Assembly: GCA_025331435.1 (NCBI GenBank)
Contig: JAIWNI010000110.1
Location: forward strand, 29,142 to 93,141
DNA from: Choanephora cucurbitarum
Lineage: Eukaryota > Mucoromycota > Mucoromycetes > Mucorales > Choanephoraceae
DNA: 64,000 nt
Direction: 5' to 3'
How positions within the stretch are numbered: the first letter of the stretch is position 1; each line of letters opens with the position of its first letter. The translations under genes and the position numbers were made by a program. Under the pieces are notes generated by a model that saw nothing but the letters and a program-made list of their open reading frames with translations, made no database searches and was not told the DNA's origin. Shown here one piece after another: positions 35,773-47,925 of the stretch.

Positions 35773-36569
35773 CTAGAAGGGAAAAGTAAACCCCCCATTT
35801 TTTAATACGTGCTATGTTGTTCCATTAGTTAAGCAGTTATGAAATAGAAACATAGCCATTTATTGCAGATAAATATCTAACGTATTTAAGCTATACTAAG
35901 TATTTCTAGTCAATGCTGGTGAGGGTATCTAAGTATGATAGAAAGATTATAAGCATGGTTCTGAGTCATAGTTATTATAACTATAGATTGATCATAAATT
36001 TGTTGAGAAGACAATGCCAATTTTGAAATTTCAAACCTCACTTTCGATTGTGTTTGCCGCCTTCAATACGTGTAATGGGTTTTAAAGAAATATGCGTTCA
36101 TCATTTTTTTTTTTCAAAACAATTTGTTTCGGGAAACGGTATATCTTTATTTAGGTAGAATTTCTTTTAAGGTGGAACAAGAATTGAGTTTGTACTAGCT
36201 CATTCCAAAAAATATGCAAAAGGATGGTAAAACGACTGTACAAAAAATAGCCCAAGTTTGTGGCTTGCACTTGAACACTCTTATTTAAGGAATGACACAG
36301 CCTATTGTTTATTGTAAGTTGGCAAAATGAAAGAGATTATTGAAAAAAAAAAGAAAGGTGATGCATGTGGAATGGAACAATCAAGAGTAAAGCTTGGTAT
36401 GCAATAAAATAAAAAAAAAAAGAGTATTATGTAGATAATAAGCTTTCTTACTAATATCATACGATATAAAGAAGAAAAGCAAGGTATACAGATATATATG
36501 TGGGGATGTATAAGTGTGAATATGCATGAATGTATGTGTTGTATGTATAAGTGTGAATGCTTTTGGTAT

Positions 36570-37644
36570 TTATAAGTCGCGAATGCGTTCAACTCGCCCA
36601 CATTCTGGTAAATGACAACCACGATACTTGATTAAATATTCACCGTTAGGTCTTGCTGTCACTGTCTTGTTTACAGTACATCCCTATAAAATAAAAAGGA
36701 TGAGCATACCATAATCCAATAAAATTCGTGTGAATAAAGAGTTCATTAGGGGGCATGAATTTCATATGTGAAGAAAAAAATTACATCGGGCAAACCCGTT
36801 AATCCAATTCTTCCCCGCCAAATCCCGCTGCTTTTTTTTTTACCTTGTTACTATTAGAGCATTTATAGTAAATACTCTTACAACCTGTCTTTTTCTGAAC
36901 CGTGTTACCGTTGTTTTTCCAAAAGTAATTGTCAACATAAGGGAATTCTCTGGTTTCTACAATTTTGGTAATGGCTTGCATTTCTCTTCGTCGACGAGGC
37001 TTGTTATCATCCCTTTCATCTGAGTCAACAAGCTCTGTATCGGGTGATGGATATTCATGTATGTCGTCATGAGCTGGCTGCTCAAGATGACTCACTCCTC
37101 CTCCCATGGCCAGCATGGCTGCGGCTGCTGAATGACGACGTTGTTGGTGTTGATCCATGTCCTCATCTTCTGAAGATAAAGATGATATAGATGAAGCAGA
37201 TGATAGAGAAGACACTGAGGATGCCATGTCGTTGGCTGAAGTAGGAGAGGGAATTGTGTAAGAAACAGATGTTCGAGCCTTCTTGGCTGATGATAGATTA
37301 CGATTCTTTCTGTGTCTCTTGCGCTGAACTTGATCTGATTCATCGTCTTCATCTTCTTCTAAATCCAAACGTGGTGTTGTAGGAGGAGATCCGGTTGGAC
37401 TTGGTGGTTGATTGTTATGGTGAAAATAGAGATCAAGCTCTTTTGCACGGAGCTTAGCTTCTTCTGCTCTACGCTTGTCTTCTTCCACCTTACTAGTAAG
37501 AATTAACTTCAATAGCTCAGGTTGCGATTGATATTGCTGGATAACTTCTTGTAGATCGTATAAGGGTGGTGCATCACTTGCAAACGCTTGAGATGTCCTT
37601 CTTTTATCGGGTAATTTAATATATGAAGGGTGGTGACTACTCAT
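36570..37644 (-). CDS. WRKY/GCM1-like zinc-finger protein
   Basis: Exons 37644-36844 and 36683-36570, with an unusually long 160-nt intron, total 915 nt and 304 aa. N-terminal helices (PELLKLILTSKVEEDKRRAE, then EAKLRAKELDL) may oligomerise. The middle is Ser/Asp/Glu-rich with basic patches (VQRKRHRKNR) suited to nuclear import. Residues ~232-300 form a WRKY-GCM1-type finger: a YFWKNNGN strand, then YYKCSNSNKGC, NGEYLIKYRG and the closing CHLPEC, so ligands are probably C-X6-C plus H-X3-C. The intron falls inside the finger between the two cysteines. The fold is known from plant WRKY, GCM and FLYWCH proteins and from transposon-derived factors; its target here is unknown. The start is the ATG giving MSSHHPSYIK; upstream frame continuation uses no ATG. 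Confidence 0.72.
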
Positions 37645-37659
37645 AATTTTCAAATTGAC

Positions 37660-37760
37660 TGATTTGGTTTACAGGAAAGACAGAAAAGAGGGAGAAGAAA
37701 ACAAAGAAAAAGAGGAGAAGAGAGATAAAAGAAGAGAGAAAGAGAGCGAAACAGATCGAT
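37660..37760 (-). promoter_or_regulatory. pyrimidine-rich leader of the WRKY/GCM-like gene
   Basis: On the plus strand this is about 100 bases of almost only A and G (AAAGAGGGAGAAGAAAAC and following). On the gene's strand it is therefore a CT-rich 5' leader ending about 20 bp before the ATG. It parallels the CT-rich leader of the gene at 2818. Confidence 0.4.
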
Positions 37761-39330
37761 TTAAGCATCAAAACCCGGAATTTCCACGGAATGATACCAA
37801 TTTTTTATTTATAAGCACTTTTACCTTGATGCTGATCCAACGCTGTATTCTATTTTTCCTTCTTTTTGATTGAATAATTGTCAATTGTTTTATTTTGATT
37901 CGAATATCCTATTATTCAGCCATAGGTTTGTGTTTCTAACATTTCTAGCTTTCCTCCTTTCTTCTTGTCCTTTATGCTTGTTTTGATTTTCACCCAAGGA
38001 AATAGTCTGACAAAGAAAAAATAATCTTATTCTCGGAGCCTGTTTTTTTCTTGTCTCTCCTATATTTTACCCAAGATTTGCCGTCGTTTGCCGGCCTATT
38101 ATTGTTTATGCCTTTCAAACAACATTCATGTGATTACGCTTCACAACCACTAATTGGATTACACTAGAGAAACAGAGGACACGTTGTTCCTGAGAAATAT
38201 TTTTTGTTGTTATGAGAAGATCCTTCCAAGTCAATAGCTACTCTCTTTTTACCTACTTGACAAGAATGGGGGGCTGCTTGTTAAACGTATATCCATAAAG
38301 TGGAACACTACATTTGCTCTCTCTGCCCCTCGATTAAACGATTAGCCATCGATCCAATAAACACCAATCAAAGCCTCTTTTAAAAATTAATTCAAAACGG
38401 GAAACTTTCTCTGTTATCCCAAAAAAAAAGTCACCTTATTGTTTTTTAAGAAACAGAAGCAGAGACAGAGCATCATACTTGAAAAAAATCACGTCAATTT
38501 ATACATGTTAACAAGAGGGGGAGAGAAAATATTACCATTTCTTTCTTTTTGTTCTTACGTTTTCCTTTCCTTCCCCGCATTTTCGAAATTTGAGTGAAAA
38601 AAAAAAGATCTTTCTGAACGGAGATGCAAATCAGGCCATTTGGCAGACACTTCACCCCGAGAGAGCGATGGATTTCGTGTAACATTTGGATTTTGTAATT
38701 CAGATGGAACACTTATGTTCAAGGATATCCTTAACTAACCTTTTGAATTTGTTGTGTCTCTTTGCTGACAGCTTTTAGGAAGGACGTTTTTCTAAGAGGC
38801 AAAATTCTAGTAGAATAAGGTGCATTGGTCCAAGGGAAGAGGAAATGAAAGAGTAAATAAACCTAAAAAAAAAGATAAAGACAAATCAGAAAAGGAGAGC
38901 AGGGTTTATTGCGGACTTATCTTGATTTGGCAGATAAAAAAAGGTTTTTCTTTTCTTTTTGCGGGCAGTAAAAAGGCTCTTTATAAAGTACAAAAAAAAA
39001 AGATAGGCTTTCTCATTCTTTTTGTATGGATGAGGTTTGTGGAACATACCTGTTAAATAAAGCAACAGACTTCATTTTCCCCTATCCTGAACTCAGAGGA
39101 GAAACTTGAGTGGGATTTCTATATCCTACCTTTTATTCCCTTGAATCTGAGTAGAGCAACATGCATTTGTAACAAGATGATTTATATTTTTATACAAATA
39201 TTTTCTTATGCCTCAAAGACTGAATTTCGAAGGTGACCATGTCTGTGTGTGTGTAGCAAATATAACAAGATCGTGCAAAACGAGTTGTTAGCACAGACTA
39301 AATAGCAATACATAGTAGTTAAAAGGGAAT
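37761..39330. other. intergenic DNA
   Basis: About 1.6 kb upstream of the WRKY/GCM-like gene and downstream of Dicer. AT-rich with several A and T runs; short frames only, none protein-like. Confidence 0.5.
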
Positions 39331-42300
39331 TTATTGTGTTTCCTGATTCAGTTGACATTCTTTTTCTTGACAACAACAGGTATTGGATAGAAATGAAGCA
39401 TCGTTTTTCAGTCTATCAATTGCCCTCTGAGCCGCTTGTTTTCTTGCTTCATTCACGTTATAACCCGATCCACTCGAAAAGGCAGTACTATGTATGAATA
39501 TAACACATTTCTGCGCATTAGGTCCCACTTGCTTTTGAACAATATTTCTATTTTTGCAATATGATCAGTATCATTGTAGTTCATTAAAGACAAAAAAAAA
39601 CCTCTCATAACATACACAATGTCATAGTCAATGCATCCAAGGCCTTGAATCAGATGCACAAATTGAGTCAACGGATGTGCCTCAGAGGATTGAATGGATA
39701 TATGCTTATCCAAAAGAGGCTTTAGTGTCGCCTCAAAAAACGAATAGATCGGATCCAACTTAAACCCACTATCCACATAGATGGCACCTATCATACTTTC
39801 CACTACATCTGCCAAGACTTTAGGCGCATTACCATCAAGCCAGTACTCGTCATGATCACTCCCCTCTTCTTTAGCTGCATCTAGCATTTGCTCAAAATCC
39901 TTGGTTGCATTGATCAGTCGATCAGACAAATGTCGTATGTGGTGATGTAACTTGAGTTGAACACAGAGCACACTCAGGATATCGTTATTGACACTTGACT
40001 TTCTCAAATTGTGTAATACACCAGGCGGTGATGTACTGTATTTGTCATACAAGTATTTGGTCACACAAAAGTCCAAAACGGCATCACCCAAGAATTCCAA
40101 TCGCTGATATGAAGGAACAGAAGATCCAATCATACTTGCGTGTGTCAAGGCTTCTACTAGAAGGGATGGATCTGCAAATGTGTATCCTAATATATGAGAG
40201 ACCCGTTCAACATTCACCTCCAATAAGGTTGGATCATAGTTTGAGTGGGGTTTCCTGTAGGCTGCATTAAAATCAGACCAGCGCCGAATATCCTCTAGTG
40301 GTACTAAGAGTTGACGAGCAGCATAGATCGCTCCGTCTAAGCCCTGACTTAAGAATGAAGCACCTAAAGTAGACTCGATCACATCGGCTAATGTCTTGTC
40401 TGAAAGCTTTTGCTGTTCAAGCTGTTTCTTTATCTCTGGACTGTCAGCATCACTTACTAAGCCAGGTGGTCTCCAGAGTCGTTGTGATGTTCTTTGACTG
40501 TATATGTACCAATATAGCTTAAGTTCCTTTGCAGACTTAAATAGTGCCTTATTACTAATTAACTTTCCTCTATTCTCTGTCAATTCAAACTCTTTACCGG
40601 CCGGGAACTTGATATACACATGGTTAGACGTAATAAACTTAAGCACAGAATCTACCTTTTACTATTAATATAAACAAAAGGGGTATAGAAGGGAATGGAA
40701 TAGATAGAAAGAAATCAAGACTTGTTCGTTCCATTACCTCCTAAAAACTCAAGTCTTTGATAGTTGTTGATAGTGTCAGCTGAAGACGCTTTGTATGCTT
40801 CAAACATCAGAACATCGTTGATTTTTGGAAGATCAATTGCCTTCTTTGCATCATATGCCAAGAGAAAATGATCGACAAAATCCATGATGTAAGGTATTAC
40901 ATGGAGCGTTCGGTAGACACTTAGGCTGATTGGAAGAAGTTGACACAACTCTGGTACCAACCATAGGACAACACGATCGGATGGATTGTTTTTTTTTGCT
41001 TCCATTTTTATGAGCAGGACTAAAAGAGTAGGTTTCGTTTTTAGCAAGTCGAGCCACTTGGATCAGAGGCTGTTCTAGATCTGAAATGGAGACCTTCAAT
41101 TCCTCGAGTTCCTTGTAGTATTCCAAAAAGGTATCAAAGTCAGCCTCACGTAACTGCTGCTGATGTGTATAGCGCTTGTTGCTGATGCTGACATTAGCAA
41201 GTCTGGGTGGTTTTGAGAGTGGAGTCATTGTCTTTTCAATTGATTCAATATAGTAGCTTCTTTGATGCTGATCGCTGGTGTCTTTGACAATTACATCTTG
41301 ATAGTCTGATAGGCTGTCCAAGTTCAGATATTGCTTTGAATCGTTTTTGATTGTTGTACGTATTTCGTTCATATCTATGTAAAGTTCAAAGTTTGCATTC
41401 AGGGCATCTCTTTCAATCTTTCTGATCACAGGCACCAAATAATAAGGCAAGTCACCATCAGGACAAGTAAATGTTTTGTTGTTGATCCAACGAAGGCAAG
41501 CTAATGTGTATTCATGGAACAGATTGGTGTAATGTTCATTAAAGAATTGAAAGGAAACTGAGTTGCTCTTGAAAGAGACCTCAAGAGCTTGATCATTGTT
41601 GTATAGTGTAATATTTGGAATAAATGGCAATGGCTTTTTTGTTACAAGACACATTGGACGAAACTGATTGCAATTGTTTGAAATATCCAACAGAGAGACA
41701 TAGTAAGGGCCTTTCTTCTCCTTCCTTTCCAATTCTTCCTTTTCATCCCTTGACCACAAAGAAGGTAATATCGTTGGATAATAGTTTTCTCGACGACGAC
41801 TACCTACTTCCCTACCATCAGAATCCAGCTCTTTTTCTTCCTTTAGTTTCATCTTCTGAGCATAGATGGTGGGTACCAAATGATCATCTATCAATTGAGC
41901 TTGATGCAATGCAATGCATGCTTTTAATGAAGCTTTGGCTTTGGCTTTATCAGTATTGTTGGCAATACAGTCAAAGCTGACCAGTTCCTGATGGATGGGT
42001 ATAGTGACTTTGCCATACCAGTTCTCCTGTAAAAGGATGTTGAATTCTTCTTGTAGATGGACATCAAGCTTATTCAGCTGATCCGTTGTTTTTATTTCCC
42101 AGATCTCATAGATAGGTTTGAAGTTGCAAAAATCATCTGCTGGAAGAGTGGCACAATAATGATGCACTAATGAGACCGAAGAAGATAAGGTCAACAAGGC
42201 ACCTGTTGAAACTATCTCGTAAGCTCCAGCCAAGTAGCTTGTAGATGTCTTTGTTCTGATGTATTCAGTGTTATATCTCTGGTCGTTTGATGCTGCTTGT

Positions 42301-44215
42301 TCAATCAATATATTCCTATCTTCAGGAAGTTTATGGCAAAATTCTTTCATTTTAATTTCGGATAGCTTCAGCTGTCCGATCAGCTTTGCTTCTTTTTCAC
42401 TATCGGTGTTGAGCATCACAATGTATCTTGAGCCTACTTTTCTTGCTCTACCTCTTGATTGAATATAACCAATAGCTGTCTTTGTGATATCAAATCTGGA
42501 TTGATAAACAAGTCAGTTGATCAGATGGAAATAATTTAGAATCTGAATTTACCTTATGACATAGTTACAAGCTTGAATGTCTAACCCTTCTTCTGCCACA
42601 TTTGTAGCAATCATCAGGTTAATTTTGCCCTTTCGAAATTTAGCAATCACTTCATTCTGAACAGTGTATTTCATCTGTAAATTGCCTCCTGTAGTAGTAC
42701 CATGGCCATACAGTACTTCGCAACGAAACATCATATTCAGTTCTTCAATTTGTTCAATTAATATTTTGATTGCAACAGCTGTATGTCGTCTTTCAACAAA
42801 GATGATACCACAAAACTCCTCTGATTTATCATCTGTGTCCAAGATATGACTCAAACAGTCAACCAAAGCCTGTGCCTTGGGTGTAAACAAGGTGCTGTCT
42901 TTTATATCAGGAGGCGGGATCTCTTCAGGACAGAGCTTGTAGGCTTCTTGCATCAACATGATATCTTTTTGACTCAATTTCTGTTCAGGCATGTACAGTG
43001 TGGGGGTGAACAAGCCATGTTTATGAGCGCCATAGAGCATGACTTTCCATATTCTATCACTGCACCAGGGACCAAGGTTATTGGAGATATAGTCAGCCGT
43101 TGCTTGACATTGATAGAAGCCTCCTATACCTCGAATCTTGTTGGTGATGGCCTTGGCCAAGTTTGTTTCTGGATATCTCAATTCAACTCGCTTTAGTTCT
43201 TGTGGCAGTGGAGTTCGATATTTATTGTTCGGAGGTGGTAGATCATCTATAGGACGCATAGAGTATTCTCGAATCAACTCAAACGGTTTTCTGACAGATT
43301 GTTGAAGCTCCAACGTATTTTTAGCTGTAAAGACACGGCAATCTAGGTTCGTCTCCAGTTTTCTATTGAAATAAAGATATCTAATTTAACCAGCAGTATA
43401 ACATGGAACAAGATAAACTTACGTGATGTTCAACATGACTTCTGTCTTGCTCGAATAAATAGGCGATGCAGTCATACCAAATATCTTGGGCTTTAAGGAC
43501 TTGTCTACCTCCCATCTGTGATAGAATTCATACATGATCATGTTGAATGGATGACCTTTGACTGCATGATGGCACTCGTCAAAAATGATCAAACATACCT
43601 TGTGTGACAAATAAGTAACAGTTTTGCATATTTCTCAAACTATAATTTACCTCTTCAAGTGATAAAAATCCACGCTGCAGAGTGCTTTTGAAAATCTCAG
43701 CTGTCAGTACACAGATGTCTGAGTGTTCAAAAATGTCTCTCCATGTCTTTTTGGCCCAGGTATCCACATTCATATCGCCACAGATTTCCTTTAGCCGAGC
43801 ATCACAATTTGATTTGATCACATTCGCTTGTTGGAATACAAGAGGAACACGATCCACAATAAAAAAGATGAGCTTTCTCTATAATAATTTTTGGGCGTCA
43901 GTCGTATACGTTTTCTTATTTCTTTTTCGGGCCTACTTTGTATTTTGCATCAGCCTCTGCTTTTTGAGCTTCAATAGCCAACATATGCTTGATCAACATC
44001 ACTGAAATCAAAGTTTTCCCGGCTCCTGTATCCAAGACTGCAATTACATTCTCGGAAATTGCTTTTTTCAAGAGTTCATATTGGTATTCTCGAGGAAATA
44101 GAATAGGCGCTGCTGTTTGTTCTTCTTGCTCCTTTTGCTTTTCTGTATTGTTTAGTTCGGTCGCTTTCTCTGGTGTGAGATCTACAAACTCGGGATCCAA
44201 ATAGATCTCAGTCAT
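39331..44215 (-). CDS. Dicer (RNase III, RNA interference), with a one-base frameshift
   Basis: Exons 44215-43937, 43878-43651, 43598-43423, 43362-42553, 42495-40738, 40651-39616 and 39547-39331. Order: helicase with PREYQYELL and Walker A TGAGKT (K67), DECH (176-179), helicase C with motif VI QSRGRARKVGSR, Dicer dimerisation domain, PAZ-like region, RNase IIIa (LEFLGD ending ~1084, ADVIES ~1172), RNase IIIb (RLEFLGDAVL ~1269, ADVVES ~1364), C-terminal dsRBD. All eight acidic positions of the two RNase III sites look intact. The fifth exon breaks frame at an A9 run (40989-40997 as T9): upstream ends ...HKNGSKKK, downstream reads NNPSDRVVLWLVPELC in the next frame. With eight A the exons total 4503 nt, 1500 aa. 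Sequence error, slippage or a null allele are all possible. Dicer makes small RNAs for silencing; Mucorales carry one or two. Confidence 0.9.
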
Positions 44216-44819
44216 TTGAGCTTGCAGAATAAGAAAAAGAAAAGGAAACAAAGAAATTTGCAATAAGCTTTATATGAAATATCATGACAACATACTTTTG
44301 TATCATTACACAAAATTTATCTTTTCAGTTAAAGTTAGCCAACTTGACAACTCTTCAAGAAAAGCATCATCTGTGCTCAGTTAGCTTATGTTGACCACAA
44401 AAGAAGCTTGAGCTCTTCTAGTTCAAATCTTTCGATTCAAGACAATGTTTATTTCATGGCTTTCAGTGTATCAATTTTGTTCTCGACTTCTATATCAAAT
44501 GTGATCAAATTGAAATGAGATAAATCAAGCCAGAGAAGTAAGTACATAGTGTTTGGACTGATCTGTTAAACTATGATTTGACTACTTCAAAAGCTTCACT
44601 AACAAAGTGTATGTCTCTCTCAGATGAATAAATTCGTTGGCAATAATGCGCCTATATCTTTATCGAATAAAATCAAACGCGACCAAAGAAAAACAACAGG
44701 TGAAATTATATAGAAAACAAAAAGGCATACTTTTATTTTGGTTGACCCACAGCACAATATGTCCAATATCAACATGCGATTCACTCTTGAATCAGATGGC
44801 ATGAACTGTCTAGAAACCT

Positions 44820-45050
44820 GATTCCAAGATTTCAAACTGTTGAAAGTTTTCCGTCATAGGGTCAGTCTCAAGGGTTTTCTGTTAAGCTTTTAAATAAAAG
44901 ACATCACATACTCATCCCAAGCATTCCAGACACACGAAAGAACCCGATTCCAAGATTTCAAACTGTTGAAAGTTTTCCGTCATAGGAGTCAGTCTCAAGG
45001 GTTTTCTGTTAAGCTTTTAAATAAAAGACATCACATACTCATCCCAAGCA
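44820..45050. repeat. recent ~105-bp direct duplication
   Basis: 44820-44923 and 44946-45050 are nearly identical: one inserted A (CATAGGGTC against CATAGGAGTC) is the only difference I see over about 104 bp. They run from GATTCCAAGATTTCAAACTG to CTCATCCCAAGCA, with a 22-bp spacer that includes CAGACACACGAAAG. Near-identity in otherwise drifting DNA implies a recent event. No coding content. It lies on the Dicer side of the intergenic region. Confidence 0.9.
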
Positions 45051-45260
45051 ACTTTCGTGCTGTTCAAAAACAATCTTCTAGTCATTCTACAAAACAATAC
45101 AAAACAACAGATTAGTCAGTCTGTTAGGCGTGTCAAGTGTGACAAACATGAATGGCCAACTCTAGATACTTGAAGGAGAGAGTTTTTTTTTAAACAAAAA
45201 GAAAAGACGTGTTCTCATTTTCTTTTTTATACCTTGGAAAAAAAAAGGCATAAAAAAACT

Positions 45261-45330
45261 GGGTACCAAAAATAATCGTCTTTTATTGGCTATCAAATGT
45301 CTACGTAGGCATTTGACACCTTGGTACCAA
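45261..45330 (+). repeat. dispersed palindromic repeat, copy 2
   Basis: GGGTACCAAAAATAATCG at the left and CCTTGGTACCAAACG at the right surround a CTACGTAG-centred palindrome (CAAATGTCTACGTAGGCATTTG region; centre 45301-45308). It matches the reverse complement of 5641-5705. Confidence 0.5.
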
Positions 45331-45663
45331 ACGTTAATGAGTAGAATAGAAAGGTGAACTTCAAGATTGCATCAAACTCTAGTAAAGACTGAGCAAATAT
45401 GACCAAGAACCCTAGAACGTCATGCAATCAGATCGACTTTTTTTTGAAGCCTCTGTTACCTATGTCAGTCTATACCTTTAAACGTATCTTCATAAATTCT
45501 CATATCTATGCTTGCATCTTTGTCAATATTCCTTGATAAATGTAATTTATGACAAACAGATATCCTGTCCTATTTTCACATTCTACATGATAGCTCGCAT
45601 ATCCATTTTCATACTACAAAAACCTTATTTCTCATTTTTTCAACTTATAGCCTATTTATTCCC

Positions 45664-47391
45664 ATGGATCATTCAGGCTCATCCTCTACAAACACGCCAC
45701 CAAGGAAAAAGCAACGTATTCTAGCTGCTGATGTGCAGTGGTGTATCGACAACAGGACCACGTTGACACTGAAATCTTTTGCAGAAAAATTTAGCTTACT
45801 AGACAAGCAATATGCTGTTAGTCGTTACACTTCCATCATCCACACGTTTCATCTTAAAGCAGATCAAGAACGCTTACAATCAGAACTCAACCTTTGGAAG
45901 GAATCTGCAGAATACAAGCTATACTGGATAGAAAGGACGCGAAAAAAGACGCATCTTGATACAAGTGCTGGTTGTACGGACTATGTACATGAAGGTGTCA
46001 AAGAAGCAACCCAGGCGCTTTTTGTCTCTACCTCAAGTGATACCATAGCAACTCAAAAATTGACTACAAACCATGATAGTGTTTCTACAGTGTTTGAAGA
46101 GACAGAAGAATGTTTGGATCTCGTCGATAGTGAACAACCTATCATCATTTCAGAACTAGAAGAACCAGTATCATTTTTGACAGATACAACAGACGAATCA
46201 TTCAACCCAACCCATGTGCCTTCCAATTATGGTGAATTGCTTAAGCAACGTCAATATATCCTTACATTAGATGGTTTGAACGGTACATCTTTAGCTGATC
46301 AAAGGCAAGTCTATTATATGGACAATGATTTGAGCTTGGATGAAAGATTGTAAGTCTACAGATTATTCCTCAATCCTGTCTTGTTTACGTGTACACTTTT
46401 AGGCTCTTATCCTCCATTTGTTATGTTGAGCACTGTCCCTTGTACCTTCTACCTCAGCCCTGTATTTTCTCTGACCAAGCCTATATAGAGATCAGAAAAT
46501 GGAGAAGGGCAAGTTGAATGAAAAAAAAGCGAATTGATATTCATCCTCTGTTTCTTGATATAGACAAGGATGTTAAAGACAGACTATTTTCCTACTCAAA
46601 CCGTACCCAATGATCCTCCTACTGAAGACGATATCTTTCAACGAAACCTATGCATGTTTTTGCTTAACCTGACAGAGACTTTAGACAGAGCACCTTTGTA
46701 TGAGCAATCAGAGATCGACTTCACTGTACAGAACATATCCATATTATTGAGATTCGTGTTCAATGCCAAATCCAACTTGAATATTGCCTGGTATGTCATT
46801 TGTTTTTCTTGAAAAGTAGAAGAGGACTCATTTTTTTCTTTTCAAACAGGGAAAGATCTTCTGAAACCAATGAAACGAAAGACGAAAGGCATACAAGGTT
46901 GGATTTCTTGATACATTATGATAAACAAGAACTAGGCTGTGGAGAGATAAAAGTCGGTCATTCCAACAAAAAATTGCTAGATGAAGATAGAGCTCGTCTA
47001 GGGGAACGCATGAAGAAGCAATTGCACTATCGAGTCAAGAAAGCAAAATCTATCAACGAGTTTTTTACATTTGGCTTGTTTATCTTTGGAGACACGATTG
47101 AATTGTATCGCAGTACATTTGCAAAACAAACTGGCTACAAATTCGTATTGGTCTGCAATATCACGCTCCCTACTTTAACTAAAACATATACATCGATTGA
47201 AGAATCCCTGGAGATCTTGTTTAGCTTCAAGGTGAGACGTTCTCTGTAAAGATATTTATTCAATACTAACTCAACACTTGTTATAATAGGACGGCATAGT
47301 TGAAACACTACCAAAAGCATCAGCATGTGAAGAGCCCTATATATACCCATCCTATGCTAGTTATTTAAAGCCCACAGTTTCTTTTGTTTAG
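45664..47391 (+). CDS. Mucoromycota-type protein with PD-(D/E)XK nuclease-like motif
   Basis: Five exons (45664-46349, 46403-46508, 46564-46790, 46850-47231, 47290-47391) total 1503 nt and 500 aa. The C-terminal half carries LDFLIHYDKQELGCGEIKVG, in which D358, E372 and K374 match the spacing of a PD-(D/E)XK nuclease core. It is followed by a strand-rich segment (FFTFGLFIFGDTIELYRS) and SLEILFSFKDGIVETL. The N-terminal part is a helical, basic segment with an NLS-like PPRKKQR. I recall many related, unnamed proteins in Mucorales genomes; their function is unknown and the nuclease call is inference from the motif. The second intron (46509-46563) appears to use a GC donor (GCAAGT), which exactly keeps frame. 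No alternative GT donor I tried did. Confidence 0.6.
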
Positions 47392-47925
47392 TATACGTGT
47401 ATCGCTCAACACTGATAGTTTGTCCGAAACCAAAAAGTCAACAGTCATTCCATTTCTGCCAATTCAAAACCGCAATACAGAGTGATGATAACAATGCTAA
47501 ACTTTTAAAGATAACTGCTGCTGCTTTAGAAAATCTACGTATACTACTCAATAATCACTTAAGCGGATGTGAATAGCAACATCATCGTGAGAGAATAAGG
47601 TTTGCGTTGAAGGTTATTATTTTTTTTTCGGAAGAGTTGGCCTTGTTTGTTACTACATTCGAGACAACATATGTATTATTAAGATCAGCCATCTCATGGC
47701 TAGCTCTATTTTTTTTTCTTTGATGAAGCTATATTGAGACAAGCTTATCTTCCTTTTGTGCCATTTAAAAGCAAGTGGAAGAAATCTTCAACCACATCAA
47801 AACGAGCCACGCCAGTTTTGTACGAACATTTAAGTTTGGTCCTGATTTTTGAAATCCGCAAGCGTCCACCCCATCTTTTTTTTTTATTGTTCCCCCTTTT
47901 TCTCCCCTCTTTCCATTTTCACTAA
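47392..47925. promoter_or_regulatory. intergenic region with T/C-rich leader before the BioF-type gene
   Basis: About 530 bp without a gene. The last 50 bases (TTGTTCCCCCTTTTTCTCCC and following) are almost pure pyrimidine and end 5 bases before ATG 47926, resembling the CT-rich leaders of other genes here. Confidence 0.4.

Larger units (their letters stand above)
30929..36569. other. 5.6-kb gene-poor region
   Basis: Contains a microsatellite, a minisatellite, a MITE and a pseudogene, each listed separately. Between them I see only AT-rich DNA without protein-like frames. The first few hundred bases must hold the promoter of the SR-type gene. Confidence 0.55.
44216..45663. other. intergenic DNA between divergent Dicer and PD-(D/E)XK-like genes
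   Basis: About 1.45 kb. Contains a ~105-bp direct duplication (44820-44923 and 44946-45050) and a dispersed palindromic repeat (45261-45330), both listed separately. No gene recognised. Promoters of both flanking genes lie here. Confidence 0.55.

Noticed and set aside
40998..41100. Short intron to repair the Dicer frame
   Set aside because: The only GT...AG pairs near the shift are 22 or 38 nt and either fail phase or remove conserved sequence. A single extra A explains the shift more simply.
44416..44445. tRNA-like TTCAAATC/TTCGATTC motifs
   Set aside because: No acceptor stem, D-loop or anticodon stem can be built around them.
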